Positions 8,285-16,680 are shown, numbered from the stretch's first letter. The stretch is 64,000 nt of DNA from Streptomyces lateritius (GCF_014649715.1 NZ_BMTO01000001.1:137526-201525); one strand, 5' to 3'. Made by a program: numbers and translations. Notes: a model not told the origin generated them from the letters alone.

Positions 8285-9361
8285 ATGCGCGCAGCCGTAC
8301 TGCACGAGATCGGCCAGGACAAGCTCGAAGTCCTCGACGACGTCGAGGCGGTGGGCTTCGGCCCGGGCAAGGTGCGGATCCGGGTCAGGGCGACCGGACT
8401 GTGCCACTCCGACGTCTCCGCCATGAGCGGCGTGCTTCCCCAGCCGGCGCCGTTCGTCCCCGGCCACGAGGGCGCGGGCGAGATCGCCGACATCGGCGAC
8501 GGCGTCACCGGGCTGAGCGAGGGACAGCGCGTCCTGCTGTGCTGGCTGCCCGCCTGCGGGACCTGTCCGGCCTGCAAGCGCGGCCAGACCCAGCTCTGCC
8601 TGGCCGGTTTCATGAACGCCGGCACCCCCAACTTCCGCAGGCCGGACGGGGAGGTGTTCGGTTTCGCCGGCACCGGTACGTTCACGGAGGAGGTCGTCGT
8701 CGACGCGGGCTGCGCGGTCCCGATCCCCGACGACGTGCCCTTCGACATCGCCGCCCTCATCGGCTGCGGAGTGACCACCGGGCTCGGCGCGGCCATCAAC
8801 ACGGCGAAGGTGGAGGCCGGTTCGTCGGTCGCCGTCATCGGCTGCGGCGGCGTCGGCATCTCCGCCATCCAGGGTGCCAGGCTCCAGGGAGCCGCCCAGA
8901 TCGTGGCCGTCGACCCGGTCGAGTCCCGGCGCGAGGCCGCCCTGCGCTTCGGCGCGACCGAGGCGGTGCCCCCGGACGGGCTCGCCGACGCCAAGCAGCG
9001 GATCACGGCGGGCGAGGGCTTCGACTACGTCTTCGAGGTCGTCGGCAGGTCCGCGACCGCGCGGACGGCGTACGAGGCGACGCGGCGCGGCGGCACGCTG
9101 TGCGTGGTGGGCGCGGGCGCGCTCGACGACTTCCTCCAGCTCAACATGTTCGAGCTGTTCTTCGACGAGAAGAAGATCCTGCCGTCGATGTACGGGGGAG
9201 GTGACGTGCTGCGTTCATACGAGCGGGCCATCGCGCTCTGGCGGGCCGGCCGGATCGACCTGGAGTCTCTGATCACCCACCGGGTGCCGCTGTCGGGGAT
9301 CAACGAGGCGCTGGAGCAGATGCGTACGGGTGTGGCACTGCGTACCTGCATCGAGATCTGA
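8285..9361 (+). CDS. Zinc-dependent alcohol dehydrogenase (MDR family)
   Basis: A 358-residue class III-like medium-chain dehydrogenase. Catalytic zinc ligands are in GLCHSDVSAM and PGHEGAGEI, structural zinc cysteines in CGTCPACKRGQTQLC, and the NAD-binding Rossmann motif is VIGCGGVGISAIQGA followed by an acidic residue (VAVDPVE), which favours NAD over NADP. It would interconvert an alcohol and an aldehyde. In this operon a role in oxidising a side-chain hydroxyl before CoA activation is plausible but inferred. The start has GGGAG upstream. The downstream gap to the SDR carries a tandem 14-bp repeat. Confidence 0.88.
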   Translation: MRAAVLHEIGQDKLEVLDDVEAVGFGPGKVRIRVRATGLCHSDVSAMSGVLPQPAPFVPGHEGAGEIADIGDGVTGLSEGQRVLLCWLPACGTCPACKRGQTQLCLAGFMNAGTPNFRRPDGEVFGFAGTGTFTEEVVVDAGCAVPIPDDVPFDIAALIGCGVTTGLGAAINTAKVEAGSSVAVIGCGGVGISAIQGARLQGAAQIVAVDPVESRREAALRFGATEAVPPDGLADAKQRITAGEGFDYVFEVVGRSATARTAYEATRRGGTLCVVGAGALDDFLQLNMFELFFDEKKILPSMYGGGDVLRSYERAIALWRAGRIDLESLITHRVPLSGINEALEQMRTGVALRTCIEI

Positions 9362-9440
9362 GCCCTGAGACCCGACCCCTGAGACCCGAGCCCTGAGACC
9401 CGAGACACCTGATCCCCGAGCCCCCCAGCCCTGAGACCTG
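9362..9440. repeat. Tandem 14-bp repeat between alcohol dehydrogenase and SDR genes
   Basis: Three consecutive copies of a 14-bp unit (g/c)CCCTGAGACCCGA occupy 9362-9403, beginning right after the dehydrogenase stop. Degenerate copies with CCTGATCCCCGAG and CCCTGAGACCTG follow. No protein frame or hairpin explains it; it spaces two genes of one operon. Confidence 0.8.
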
Positions 9441-9462
9441 CTTCCGAAAGGACTGCTGCGAG

Positions 9463-10407
9463 ATGTCACTCCCCCTTGAGGGTCTGTCCGCGATCGTCAC
9501 GGGCGCCGGGCGAGGCCTCGGCCGGGCCGAGGCGCTCGAACTCGCCCGGCTCGGTGCGGCCATCGTCGTCAACGACTACGGCCGGCCCGGGCGCGACGGC
9601 TCCGGCGAGGCGTCGGCCGCCCCCGCCGAGGGGGTCGTCGCGGAGATCCGCGCGGCGGGCGGCAGGGCTGTCGCGCACCTGGGCGACGTGGCCGACTTCG
9701 AGACCGCGCGCGGGCTCGTCGACCTGGCGGTGAGCGAGTTCGGGAAGCTGGACGTGCTCGTCAACAACGCGGGGATCCTGCGGGACCGGATGGTCTTCTC
9801 CATGAGCGAGGAGGAGTGGGACTCGGTGATACGGGTCCATCTCAAGGGCCACTTCAACACCACCCACTTCGCGGCGGTGCACTGGAGGGGCCGGGCGAAG
9901 GCGGGGGAGTCCGGCGTGTACGGCCGGATCGTCAACACCTCGTCGGAGGCGTTCCTGGCGGGTTCGGCGGGGCAGCCGAACTACGCGGCGGCCAAGGGCG
10001 GGATCGTGGGCCTGACGACGTCCACGGCGCTGGCGCTCGCCAAGTACGGCGTGACGGCGAACGCGATCTGCCCGCGGGCGCGGACCCGGATGACGCAGGA
10101 CGTCTTCGCGGGCTTCGCGGAACCGGCGACCGAGGGGGAGCTCGACCCGCTGTCGCCGGAGCATGTGGCGCCCCTGGTGGGGTATCTGGCGTCGCCGGCG
10201 GCGGGGGGCGTGAACGGTCAGCTCCTGGTCGTCCACGGGGGGATGGTGGCGATCGTGGACCGCCCGAGAGTGTCGGCGAAGTTCGACACGGCGAAGGAGG
10301 CGTTCACGTACGAGGAACTGGACGGGCTGCTTACGCCGCACTACGCGTCGCTGCCGCCGGGGGAGACGTTCGCGGCGGCGGAGGTCCTGGCCCTGAAGCG
10401 GGGCTGA
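9463..10407 (+). CDS. SDR (3R)-hydroxyacyl-CoA dehydrogenase, MFE-2/HSD17B4-like
   Basis: A 314-residue short-chain dehydrogenase. It has the cofactor motif TGAGRGLGRAEAL, the acidic VVNDYG typical of NAD use, NNAGILRDRM, and the catalytic pair YAAAK. NNAGILRD, the VIRVHLKGHFN region and the ARTRMTQ segment resemble the dehydrogenase domain of peroxisomal multifunctional enzyme 2 and mycobacterial Rv3548c-type enzymes. It would oxidise (3R)-hydroxyacyl-CoA to 3-ketoacyl-CoA, using the product of the MaoC hydratase. A long C-terminal tail (about 265-314) continues past the fold. AAAGGA lies 10-14 nt before the ATG. It is last in the operon, with a strong terminator right behind. Confidence 0.86.
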   Translation: MSLPLEGLSAIVTGAGRGLGRAEALELARLGAAIVVNDYGRPGRDGSGEASAAPAEGVVAEIRAAGGRAVAHLGDVADFETARGLVDLAVSEFGKLDVLVNNAGILRDRMVFSMSEEEWDSVIRVHLKGHFNTTHFAAVHWRGRAKAGESGVYGRIVNTSSEAFLAGSAGQPNYAAAKGGIVGLTTSTALALAKYGVTANAICPRARTRMTQDVFAGFAEPATEGELDPLSPEHVAPLVGYLASPAAGGVNGQLLVVHGGMVAIVDRPRVSAKFDTAKEAFTYEELDGLLTPHYASLPPGETFAAAEVLALKRG

Positions 10408-10427
10408 GGAGGAGAGCTGAACGGGCA

Positions 10428-10459
10428 TCGGCCCCTGGGGGACATTCCCCAGGGGCCGA
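10428..10459 (+). terminator. Strong hairpin terminator after the MaoC-ADH-SDR operon
   Basis: A perfect 13-bp stem, TCGGCCCCTGGGG paired with CCCCAGGGGCCGA around a GACATT loop, 20 bp after the SDR stop. There is no long T-run (CGCTTTCC follows), as is common in Streptomyces. It may also serve the opposing small gene that ends at 10467. Confidence 0.8.
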
Positions 10460-10466
10460 CGCTTTC

Positions 10467-10604
10467 CTACTGCGCGTCCGGTTCGCGGCGGTCGCGGCGG
10501 TGGCGGCCGTGAGGGGAGGGATACGGCTCCTCCGACGGCGCCGCCTCGCCGCGATGCTTTCCGGAGCCGTGCGGCTCCGCCCCGTTCGTGCTCGCTTCCG
10601 GCAT
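10467..10604 (-). CDS. Small hydrophilic protein, 45 residues
   Basis: The frame from ATG at 10604 (complement) to TAG at 10467 encodes a charged, His/Arg/Pro-rich peptide: MPEASTNGAEPHGSGKHRG, then AAPSEEPYPSPHGRHRRD. No transmembrane segment or domain. Third-position GC is high, GGGTGAG lies upstream, and the reading ends just short of the terminator. I recall similar small ORFs downstream of this kind of gene in other Streptomyces but cannot verify that. It sits 48 bp after the stop of the 10652-11800 gene on the same strand and may be its co-transcribed partner. Confidence 0.45.
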   Translation of the reverse strand: MPEASTNGAEPHGSGKHRGEAAPSEEPYPSPHGRHRRDRREPDAQ

Positions 10605-10651
10605 GGTGGAACTCACCCCGTGTTGATCGCTGTTGTCGTGCGGCCGCGATT

Positions 10652-11800
10652 CTAGTCAGCGGCCCTGCGGTCGGCGAGGGGTGCCTGCTGCAGCGGGACC
10701 GGCCGGCAGATCCGGGGCTCCGAGGGGCGTCCCGGCGGACGTTCCGGCGGAGCCAGGACTTCCAGGACGACGGGCTGAGGCTCGGGCGGTACCTCCAGGT
10801 CCACCAGGCCGCACGCCGTGCTGCCGTCCGCCGCGTACGGGAGCCGCAGCACGCCCTCCGGCGTCCACAGCCCCGCTCCGGCCACCCAACCGGGGGGTGC
10901 GGCCAGTTGGCGCATGCGGCGCTCCGAGGGGCACCACATTCCGACCCAGCTGCCGGCCGCCGCGTCGATCCGTAGCGCCACCGAGCAGGTCTCGGGCATC
11001 AGCACCTGCCCCGGCTGCACCGCGAACGGCGTCACCGCCGCGTCGTCGAGCCGCAGACACTCGGGGAAGCGGACCGGCAACAGGCTGCCGAGAACACCCC
11101 AGCCCAGCCGCTCGTGCCCCGGTGACGGCGCGTCGGACCGGATCAGCAGCAGTCCGCTGTCCGGATCCGCCATCAGCAGCCGGTCGTTGCTCTCCTCGGT
11201 GATCTGCAACAGCGGCGTCACCTCACCGCCGCGCTCCAGATCGACCGCCACCGCCTTCACCGGGCCGTCGTCCAGCTGCCGGTCGAGCGCGAGCATCCGG
11301 CCCGTACGGTCCAGCCAGACCCCGCCCGCGCAGCGCCCCTCGACCTCGGCGACCTGCTCCGGGCCGAACGCGCCGCCCGCCACCAGCCAGATCGTCGTCG
11401 TGTCCGCGCCGACGCACATGGCGTACGCGCAGATGCCGTCGGGCGACGGGGGGAGGAGGGTCAGGTGCACGGCCTCGACCGAGCCCAGCGGCAGTTCCCC
11501 CGTCCCCGGGCCCGTCGGGTACAGCAGCGAGAACGTGTGCCGGTGTCCGTCCACCCGGCGCCCGATCAGGACCCGCCCGTCCGCCAGCGGTACCAACTGC
11601 GCGTCCGGGTCCTCGGGCTGGTCGAGCGGGAGCGGTACGGCGTAGGGCTCCGGCCCGTCCAGCGTCCAACGCTCCGGGTACAGGGCGTCCCCGACACCGG
11701 CGAGCCGCGCCGCGTACGCCCCGTTCGCCGTGATCGTGAACCCGGTCGGCCGCACGGCGCCGTCGTCCTCCGCCGCTGTCTCGATGGCACAGGCTGTCAT
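10652..11800 (-). CDS. Conserved hypothetical protein, possible beta-propeller
   Basis: I do not recognise a named family. The 382-residue product has no signal peptide or membrane helix. It is made of repeating short strands with Trp-Asp and Gly-Asp turns (WLVAGGAFGPEQV, VWLDRTGRMLALDRQL, GLLLIRSDAPSPG, LWTPEGVLRLPY), suggesting a beta-propeller or WD-like fold used for binding. The start MTACAIETAAEDD (11800) is preferred to the upstream in-frame codon at 11839 because sequence similar to a coding N-terminus begins there; this is uncertain. The gene is divergent from the siderophore-binding lipoprotein and its iron box. Confidence 0.6.
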   Translation of the reverse strand: MTACAIETAAEDDGAVRPTGFTITANGAYAARLAGVGDALYPERWTLDGPEPYAVPLPLDQPEDPDAQLVPLADGRVLIGRRVDGHRHTFSLLYPTGPGTGELPLGSVEAVHLTLLPPSPDGICAYAMCVGADTTTIWLVAGGAFGPEQVAEVEGRCAGGVWLDRTGRMLALDRQLDDGPVKAVAVDLERGGEVTPLLQITEESNDRLLMADPDSGLLLIRSDAPSPGHERLGWGVLGSLLPVRFPECLRLDDAAVTPFAVQPGQVLMPETCSVALRIDAAAGSWVGMWCPSERRMRQLAAPPGWVAGAGLWTPEGVLRLPYAADGSTACGLVDLEVPPEPQPVVLEVLAPPERPPGRPSEPRICRPVPLQQAPLADRRAAD

Positions 11801-12107
11801 CGACTCGTCACCTCCGGCCACCGAAGCTAGTTTTCGCACTTCCAGCCGGACAACACGAGCCAGGTCACTTCACACATAAGGATGGCCAAGTATCGATTCT
11901 GCTGAGGGGTGGGGGCCGGTTGTGCTGGAGGGAAGGGTGGTGCGTAAGGTAAGGCGTGCCTAAGTGGAGCCTGTGACTCCGGGTCAGGGGCCCGCAGAGG
12001 CACGCCGAGTCCGCGGGGAACCGTTCCGGTCGCGGTCTCCCGATGCCGCCGGCTCCGAGCCGTCACGCCCCCGTCCGCCGTTCCCGTACACGTACAGGAG
12101 AAACCCG
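11801..12107. other. Divergent intergenic region with iron box
   Basis: Apart from the iron box at 11945-11963, this 307-bp region has no gene. An AT-richer patch around 11850-11910 (catttacaca-like and aagtatcgattctgc) is where the promoter of the minus-strand gene may lie. The segment between the iron box and the lipoprotein start is a leader of about 140 nt ending in AGGAG. Confidence 0.5.
11945..11963 (+). promoter_or_regulatory. Iron box (DmdR/DtxR operator)
   Basis: TAAGGTAAGGCGTGCCTAA matches the actinobacterial DtxR/DmdR1 19-bp consensus TTAGGTTAGGCTAACCTAA at 14 of 19 positions, including both outer half-sites. It lies 144 bp before the siderophore-binding lipoprotein start. Iron-replete repression of that gene is the expected consequence. 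Confidence 0.85.
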
Positions 12108-13145
12108 ATGTCCCTCCTCCTCCGCCGCGGCACCGCCGCCGCCGTCGCGCTCGCCGCAGCGCTCTCCCTCGCGGCCTGTGGAAACGACGGCTCCTCGGAC
12201 CCGGCCGCGAAGGAGGACGGCGGCAAGAAGAAGGACGTGGCCACCGGAGGCAAGGACTTCGGCGACGCGGCGGCCAAGACCGCGGCGATGGGCACCGACG
12301 CCAAGCCCGGCCAGTTCCCGCGCACCCTCACCCACGCGCTCGGCACGACCGAGCTCAAGGCCGCGCCCAAGCGCGTCGTCGTCCTCGACGTCGGCGAGCT
12401 CGACAACGTCGTGTCCCTCGGCGTCAAGCCCGTCGGCTACGCCCCCGCCGAGGGCGACGACGGCATCCCCGCCTACCTGAAGAAGGACGCGGGCGACCCC
12501 AAGTCCGTCGGCACCATCAACAACCTCAACCTCGAGGCGATCGCCAACCTGGAGCCCGACCTGATCCTCGGCAGCCAGCTGCGCGCCGCGGACAAGTACG
12601 ACGAGCTCTCGAAGATCGCCCCCACCGTCTTCTCCATCCGCCCCGGCTTCACCTGGAAGGAGAACTACCTCCTCAACGCCGCGGCCCTGGACAGGACCGC
12701 CGACGCGAAGTCGAAGCTCGCCGCCTATGAGACCAAGGCGAAGCAGCTCGGCACCGACATCGGCCCGAACAAGCCGACGATCTCGATGGTCCGCTACCTC
12801 CCCGGCAAGATCCGCCTCTACGCCAAGGCGTCCTTCATCGGCACCATCCTCGAGGACGCGGGCCTGCCCCGGCCCAAGAACCAGCAGATCAACGACCTCG
12901 CCGCCGAGATCAGCCCCGAGAAGATCGACCAGGCCGACGCCGACTGGATCTTCACCGGCGTCTACGGCGACCCGAAGGCCACCAAGCGCGACACCGCCCA
13001 GGCCAACCCGCTGTGGAAGAACCTCAAGGCGGTCAAGGCGGGCCAGGCCAAGGACGTTCCGGACGAGACCTGGTACCTGGGGCTGGGCGTCATGGCCGCG
13101 AACAGCGTCCTCGACGACCTGCGCGCCGACCTCGTGAAGAAGTAG
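12108..13145 (+). CDS. Iron-siderophore ABC transporter substrate-binding lipoprotein
   Basis: A 345-residue secreted lipoprotein. The signal peptide ends in the lipobox LSLAACG, followed by a Gly/Lys-rich linker. The mature part is a FecB/FepB-type (class III) binding protein: RVVVLDVGELDNVVSLGVKPVGYA, LNLEAIANLEPDLILGS, and a C-terminal DETWYLGLGVMAANSVLDDL. It would capture ferric siderophore outside the membrane; no permease or ATPase genes are adjacent, so it must work with a transporter encoded elsewhere, as DesE-like proteins do. The start is the ATG with AGGAG 8-12 nt before it; the long in-frame extension upstream has no coding character and contains the leader. Regulation is by the iron box upstream. 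Confidence 0.9.
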   Translation: MSLLLRRGTAAAVALAAALSLAACGNDGSSDPAAKEDGGKKKDVATGGKDFGDAAAKTAAMGTDAKPGQFPRTLTHALGTTELKAAPKRVVVLDVGELDNVVSLGVKPVGYAPAEGDDGIPAYLKKDAGDPKSVGTINNLNLEAIANLEPDLILGSQLRAADKYDELSKIAPTVFSIRPGFTWKENYLLNAAALDRTADAKSKLAAYETKAKQLGTDIGPNKPTISMVRYLPGKIRLYAKASFIGTILEDAGLPRPKNQQINDLAAEISPEKIDQADADWIFTGVYGDPKATKRDTAQANPLWKNLKAVKAGQAKDVPDETWYLGLGVMAANSVLDDLRADLVKK

Positions 13146-13253
13146 CACGCGGTCACGGCCGTTCAGCACAGCGGTCAGGTCATCCGCGCAAGCGGAATCC
13201 TCCCTGCCCACAGGCAGGACGGCGGGGCGCGGAGGGCAGGTAGCCTTTCCTTC

Positions 13254-14072
13254 GTGCCCCGCCTGTCTGAAGTCATCGCCGCCCTCGACGCCCTCTGGCC
13301 GCCCGAGCGGGCCGAGCAGTGGGACGCCGTCGGCACGGTCTGCGGAGACCCCGACGCCGACGTCGGCCGTGTGCTGTTCGCCGTCGACCCCGTCCAGGAG
13401 ATCGCCGACGAGGCGATCGCCCTCGGCGCCGACCTGGTCGTCACCCACCACCCGCTCTATCTGCGCGGTACGACGACGGTCGCCGCCTCGCACTTCAAGG
13501 GCCGGGTCGTGCACACCCTGATCAAGCACGACATCGCGCTGCACGTGGCCCACACCAACGCGGACACCGCCGATCCCGGCGTCTCCGACGCCCTCGCCGG
13601 CGCCCTCGACCTGCGGGTCACCGGCCCCCTGGTCGCCGAGAACAACCTCGGCCGGATCTGCGAACTGGACCAGCCCGAGACGCTCGGCGACTTCGCCGCC
13701 CGCGCGGCCAAGCGGCTGCCCGCCACCGCGCAGGGCATCCGCGTCGCCGGAGACCCGGAGATGACCGTCCGCCGGGTCGCGGTCAGCGGCGGCTCCGGAG
13801 ACAGCCTCTTCGACGCCGTCCGGGCCGCCGGCGTCGACGCCTTCCTCACCGCCGACCTGCGCCACCACCCGGTGTCGGAGGCCACCCAGCACTCACCGCT
13901 CGGCCTGGTCGACGCCGCCCACTGGGCCACCGAATGGCCCTGGTGCGAGCAGGCCGCCGCCCAGCTCGACGAGATTTCCGACCGCCATGGCTGGGACCTG
14001 CGGGTCCACGTCTCGAAGACGGTCACCGACCCCTGGTCCGCCCACCACCACTCTCCTGGAGCCCCCAACTGA
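13254..14072 (+). CDS. Nif3-like dinuclear metal-centre protein
   Basis: A 272-residue protein of the Nif3/YbgI (GTP cyclohydrolase I type 2) family, which forms toroidal hexamers with a two-metal site. Metal ligands are visible in VVTHHPLYLRG and HVAHTNADTAD, and in the C-terminal half in HHPVSEA and the glutamate/histidine region near EWPWCEQAA. The cellular role of the family is not settled. The GTG at 13254 has no ribosome site, but TAGCCT (13241-13246) is 7 nt upstream, so the transcript is probably leaderless. It heads a tightly coupled operon with the zinc-ribbon and RNase H genes. Confidence 0.88.
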   Translation: MPRLSEVIAALDALWPPERAEQWDAVGTVCGDPDADVGRVLFAVDPVQEIADEAIALGADLVVTHHPLYLRGTTTVAASHFKGRVVHTLIKHDIALHVAHTNADTADPGVSDALAGALDLRVTGPLVAENNLGRICELDQPETLGDFAARAAKRLPATAQGIRVAGDPEMTVRRVAVSGGSGDSLFDAVRAAGVDAFLTADLRHHPVSEATQHSPLGLVDAAHWATEWPWCEQAAAQLDEISDRHGWDLRVHVSKTVTDPWSAHHHSPGAPN

Positions 14073-14812
14073 ACGCCGCGCCCGCCGACCAGATCCGACT
14101 CCTCGACGTCCAGGCACTGGACGTCCGTCTCCAGCAGCTCGCCCACAAGCGCAGGTCCCTGCCCGAGCACGCCGAGATCGAGTCTCTGAACAAGGACCTC
14201 ACCCAGCTGCGCGACCTGCTCGTCGCCGCGCAGACCGAGGAGAGCGACTGCGCCCGCGAGCAGACCAAGGCGGAGCAGGACGTCGACCAGGTGCGCCAGC
14301 GCGCCGTCCGGGACCAGCAGCGCCTCGACTCCGGCGCCGTCTCCTCCCCGAAGGACCTGGAGAGCCTGCAGCGGGAGATCACCTCGCTCGCCAAGCGCCA
14401 GGGCGACCTGGAGGACATCGTCCTGGAGGTCATGGAGCGCCGTGAGTCCGCCCAGGAGCGGGTGGCCGAGCTGACCGAGCGCGCCTCCGCCGTCCAGACC
14501 AAGGCCGACGACGCCACCGCGCGCCGCGACGCCGCGGAGGCCGAGATCGACCGGGAGGCCGCCTCGGTCGGCAAGGAGCGCGAGCTGGTCGCCGGCTCCG
14601 TCCCGGCGGACCTGCTGAAGCTCTACGAGAAGCTGCGCGAGCAGCAGGGTGGCGTCGGTGCGGCGCGGCTGTACCAGCGCAAGTGCGAGGGCTGCCACAT
14701 CGAGCTCAACATCACCGAGGTGAACGAGGTCCGCGCGGCCGCGCCGGACACGGTGCTGCGCTGCGAGAACTGCCGCCGGATCCTGGTCCGTACGTCGGAG
14801 TCCGGCCTGTAA
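14069..14812 (+). CDS. Coiled-coil zinc-ribbon protein with CTG start
   Basis: A 247-residue protein: a long antiparallel coiled coil (about residues 10-180, rich in Glu, Gln, Leu and Arg) followed by a C4 zinc ribbon, CEGCHIELNITEV ... LRCENCRR. It is the CT398/HP0958-like family, thought to bind RNA or act as a scaffold. No ATG, GTG or TTG is available at the right place: the frame begins LNAAPADQIRLLD, a GGAG is 7 nt before a CTG at 14069, and CTG overlaps the nif3 stop as CTGA. I therefore read CTG as the start. Next gene overlaps as TAATG. Confidence 0.85.
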   Translation: MNAAPADQIRLLDVQALDVRLQQLAHKRRSLPEHAEIESLNKDLTQLRDLLVAAQTEESDCAREQTKAEQDVDQVRQRAVRDQQRLDSGAVSSPKDLESLQREITSLAKRQGDLEDIVLEVMERRESAQERVAELTERASAVQTKADDATARRDAAEAEIDREAASVGKERELVAGSVPADLLKLYEKLREQQGGVGAARLYQRKCEGCHIELNITEVNEVRAAAPDTVLRCENCRRILVRTSESGL

Positions 14813-16680
14813 TGACCGCCACGAGGACGGCCAGGACCGAAGTCGTCGTCGAGGCGGACGGGGGCTCCCGGGGCAACCCGGGCCCCGCGGGCTACGGAGC
14901 GGTGGTCCTGGACCCGGTGACGGGCGAGACGCTCGCGGAGGCGGCCGAGTACATCGGCGTCGCCACGAACAACGTCGCCGAGTACAAGGGCCTGGTGGCC
15001 GGTCTGAAGGCGGCGCGCGAGCTGTTTCCGGACGCCGTGGTCCATGTCCGGATGGACTCCAAGCTGGTCGTCGAGCAGATGTCCGGCCGCTGGAAGATCA
15101 AGCACCCGGACATGAAGCCGCTCGCGGCGGAGGCGGCCCGGGTCTTCCCGGCGGGGCAGGTCCGCTACGAATGGATCCCGCGCGAGCAGAACAAGCACGC
15201 GGACCGGCTCGCCAACGAGGCGATGGACGCGGGGAAGCGAGGCGTGCGGTGGGAGCCGTCGACGTCCTCGGCGGCCCTGACGGCCGCGGACGCGCGCGCG
15301 GCCCGCAACGCCGCGACGCCGCCGCCGTCGGGTTTCCCCGGCGACGCGACGGCGGGCGCCGCCCGGGCCCGGGCGGCCCTCGCGGGTGGCGGTACGGGTA
15401 CGGGTGCCGGTTCTGGTGAGCGGACCGGCCGCGCGGCCGGGGGCGCCGCCGGGCAGCCCGACGACGGCCTTTTCGCCGCCGACGAGGCACTCGCGTCCCA
15501 GGCCCGCGCCTCCTTGGCCTCGGCCGGCAGGGCCGAACGGGAGACGGCGGGCGGAGCCGCTGTGTCGAGCGGCGACTTCGAGGCAGAGGCGGGCATCCTC
15601 GCCCACCCGGGCCACACGAGGCCCCGCCCTGCGACCGGGCACGGAGGCCGTACGGGCACGGCATCCGGTGCCGGCACCGGCGCCGAGGCCGGCGCGAGTG
15701 TCACGGCTCCTGCACGAGACGAATCCGCTGTCACCGCACCCGCGCAGAACCGCCCCGCTGCCGGTGCGGCCGCGGCCACCCGGGAGCGGGCCGAGGACGG
15801 GGTGACGGCTCCTGCCCGAGCCCAAGCCGCTGCTGGTCCGATCGCTCCCGCGGGAGGCCGGGCGGAGGCCGCTGTCACGGCACCCGCCCGTGGCGAGGCC
15901 GAAGCCGGTGCCACCGCAGCCCCGCCTGGCGAAGCCGGTGCAACCGCCCCCGCGCCCGCCCGAGGCGGAGCCGGTGCCCCCGCGCAGGGCCTCGGCGCCG
16001 CCGGGGCGACCGCCCCCGCGCGGGCCGGGGCGCCCGGGTGGGGGGCGCCCGATCTCGGGGCTCCGGCGACGTTCGTGTTGTTGCGGCACGGGGAGACCGC
16101 GCTCACGCCCGAGAAGCGGTTCTCTGGGAGTGGGGGGAGCGATCCGGAGCTGTCGGGCGCCGGGTTGCGGCAGGCCGATGCCGTCGCCGCCGCGCTCGCC
16201 GCGCGCGGGACGATCCAGGAGATCGTCAGCTCGCCGCTCAAGCGCTGCCGGCAGACCGCCGAGGCCGTCGCCGTTCGCCTGGGCCTCGACGTGCGCATCG
16301 AGGACGGGCTGCGCGAGACCGACTTCGGCGCCTGGGAGGGGCTGACGTTCGCGGAGGTACGCGAGCGGTACCCGGAGGACCTCGACGCCTGGCTCGCCTC
16401 GCCGAAGGCCGCGCCGACCGGCGGCGGCGAGAGCTTCGCGACCGTCTCGCGGCGCGTCTCGGCGACCCGGGACCGGCTGACCGCCGCCTCGGCGGGCCGC
16501 ACCGTCCTGCTCGTCACCCACGTCACGCCGATCAAGACCCTCGTGCGGCTGGCGCTCGGCGCCCCGCCGGAGTCGCTGTTCCGGATGGAGCTCTCGGCGG
16601 CCTCCCTGTCGGCGGTCGCGTACTACACGGACGGCAACGCCTCCGTACGGCTCCTGAACGACACCTCGCACCTGAGGTGA
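14812..16680 (+). CDS. Bifunctional ribonuclease H / acid (histidine) phosphatase
   Basis: A 622-residue two-domain enzyme. The N-terminal RNase HI fold (about 8-145) keeps the catalytic acids: EADGGSRGNPG, NNVAEYKGL, VRMDSKLVVEQ and NKHADRLANEA. The C-terminal histidine phosphatase (about 415-620) begins FVLLRHGETALT, with SPLKRCRQTAEA, EGLTF and the second histidine in LLVTHVTPIK. It should hydrolyse RNA in RNA:DNA hybrids and a small phosphorylated substrate (CobC-like alpha-ribazole phosphate in the mycobacterial homologue). The linker is about 270 residues of Ala/Pro/Gly with repeated TAPAR blocks, making the protein well over 100 residues longer than homologues I remember (about 500). 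The ATG overlaps the previous stop (TAATG). Confidence 0.9.
   Translation: MTATRTARTEVVVEADGGSRGNPGPAGYGAVVLDPVTGETLAEAAEYIGVATNNVAEYKGLVAGLKAARELFPDAVVHVRMDSKLVVEQMSGRWKIKHPDMKPLAAEAARVFPAGQVRYEWIPREQNKHADRLANEAMDAGKRGVRWEPSTSSAALTAADARAARNAATPPPSGFPGDATAGAARARAALAGGGTGTGAGSGERTGRAAGGAAGQPDDGLFAADEALASQARASLASAGRAERETAGGAAVSSGDFEAEAGILAHPGHTRPRPATGHGGRTGTASGAGTGAEAGASVTAPARDESAVTAPAQNRPAAGAAAATRERAEDGVTAPARAQAAAGPIAPAGGRAEAAVTAPARGEAEAGATAAPPGEAGATAPAPARGGAGAPAQGLGAAGATAPARAGAPGWGAPDLGAPATFVLLRHGETALTPEKRFSGSGGSDPELSGAGLRQADAVAAALAARGTIQEIVSSPLKRCRQTAEAVAVRLGLDVRIEDGLRETDFGAWEGLTFAEVRERYPEDLDAWLASPKAAPTGGGESFATVSRRVSATRDRLTAASAGRTVLLVTHVTPIKTLVRLALGAPPESLFRMELSAASLSAVAYYTDGNASVRLLNDTSHLR

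Noticed and set aside
13204-13219. CCTGCCCACAGGCAGG as a terminator of the siderophore-binding lipoprotein gene
   Set aside because: Only 6-bp arms; too weak by itself and without flanking stem. Left unannotated.
14623-16671. 682-residue open frame opposite the RNase H/phosphatase gene
   Set aside because: It is an antisense shadow caused by high GC. It has no motifs, and the plus strand has two clear domains.
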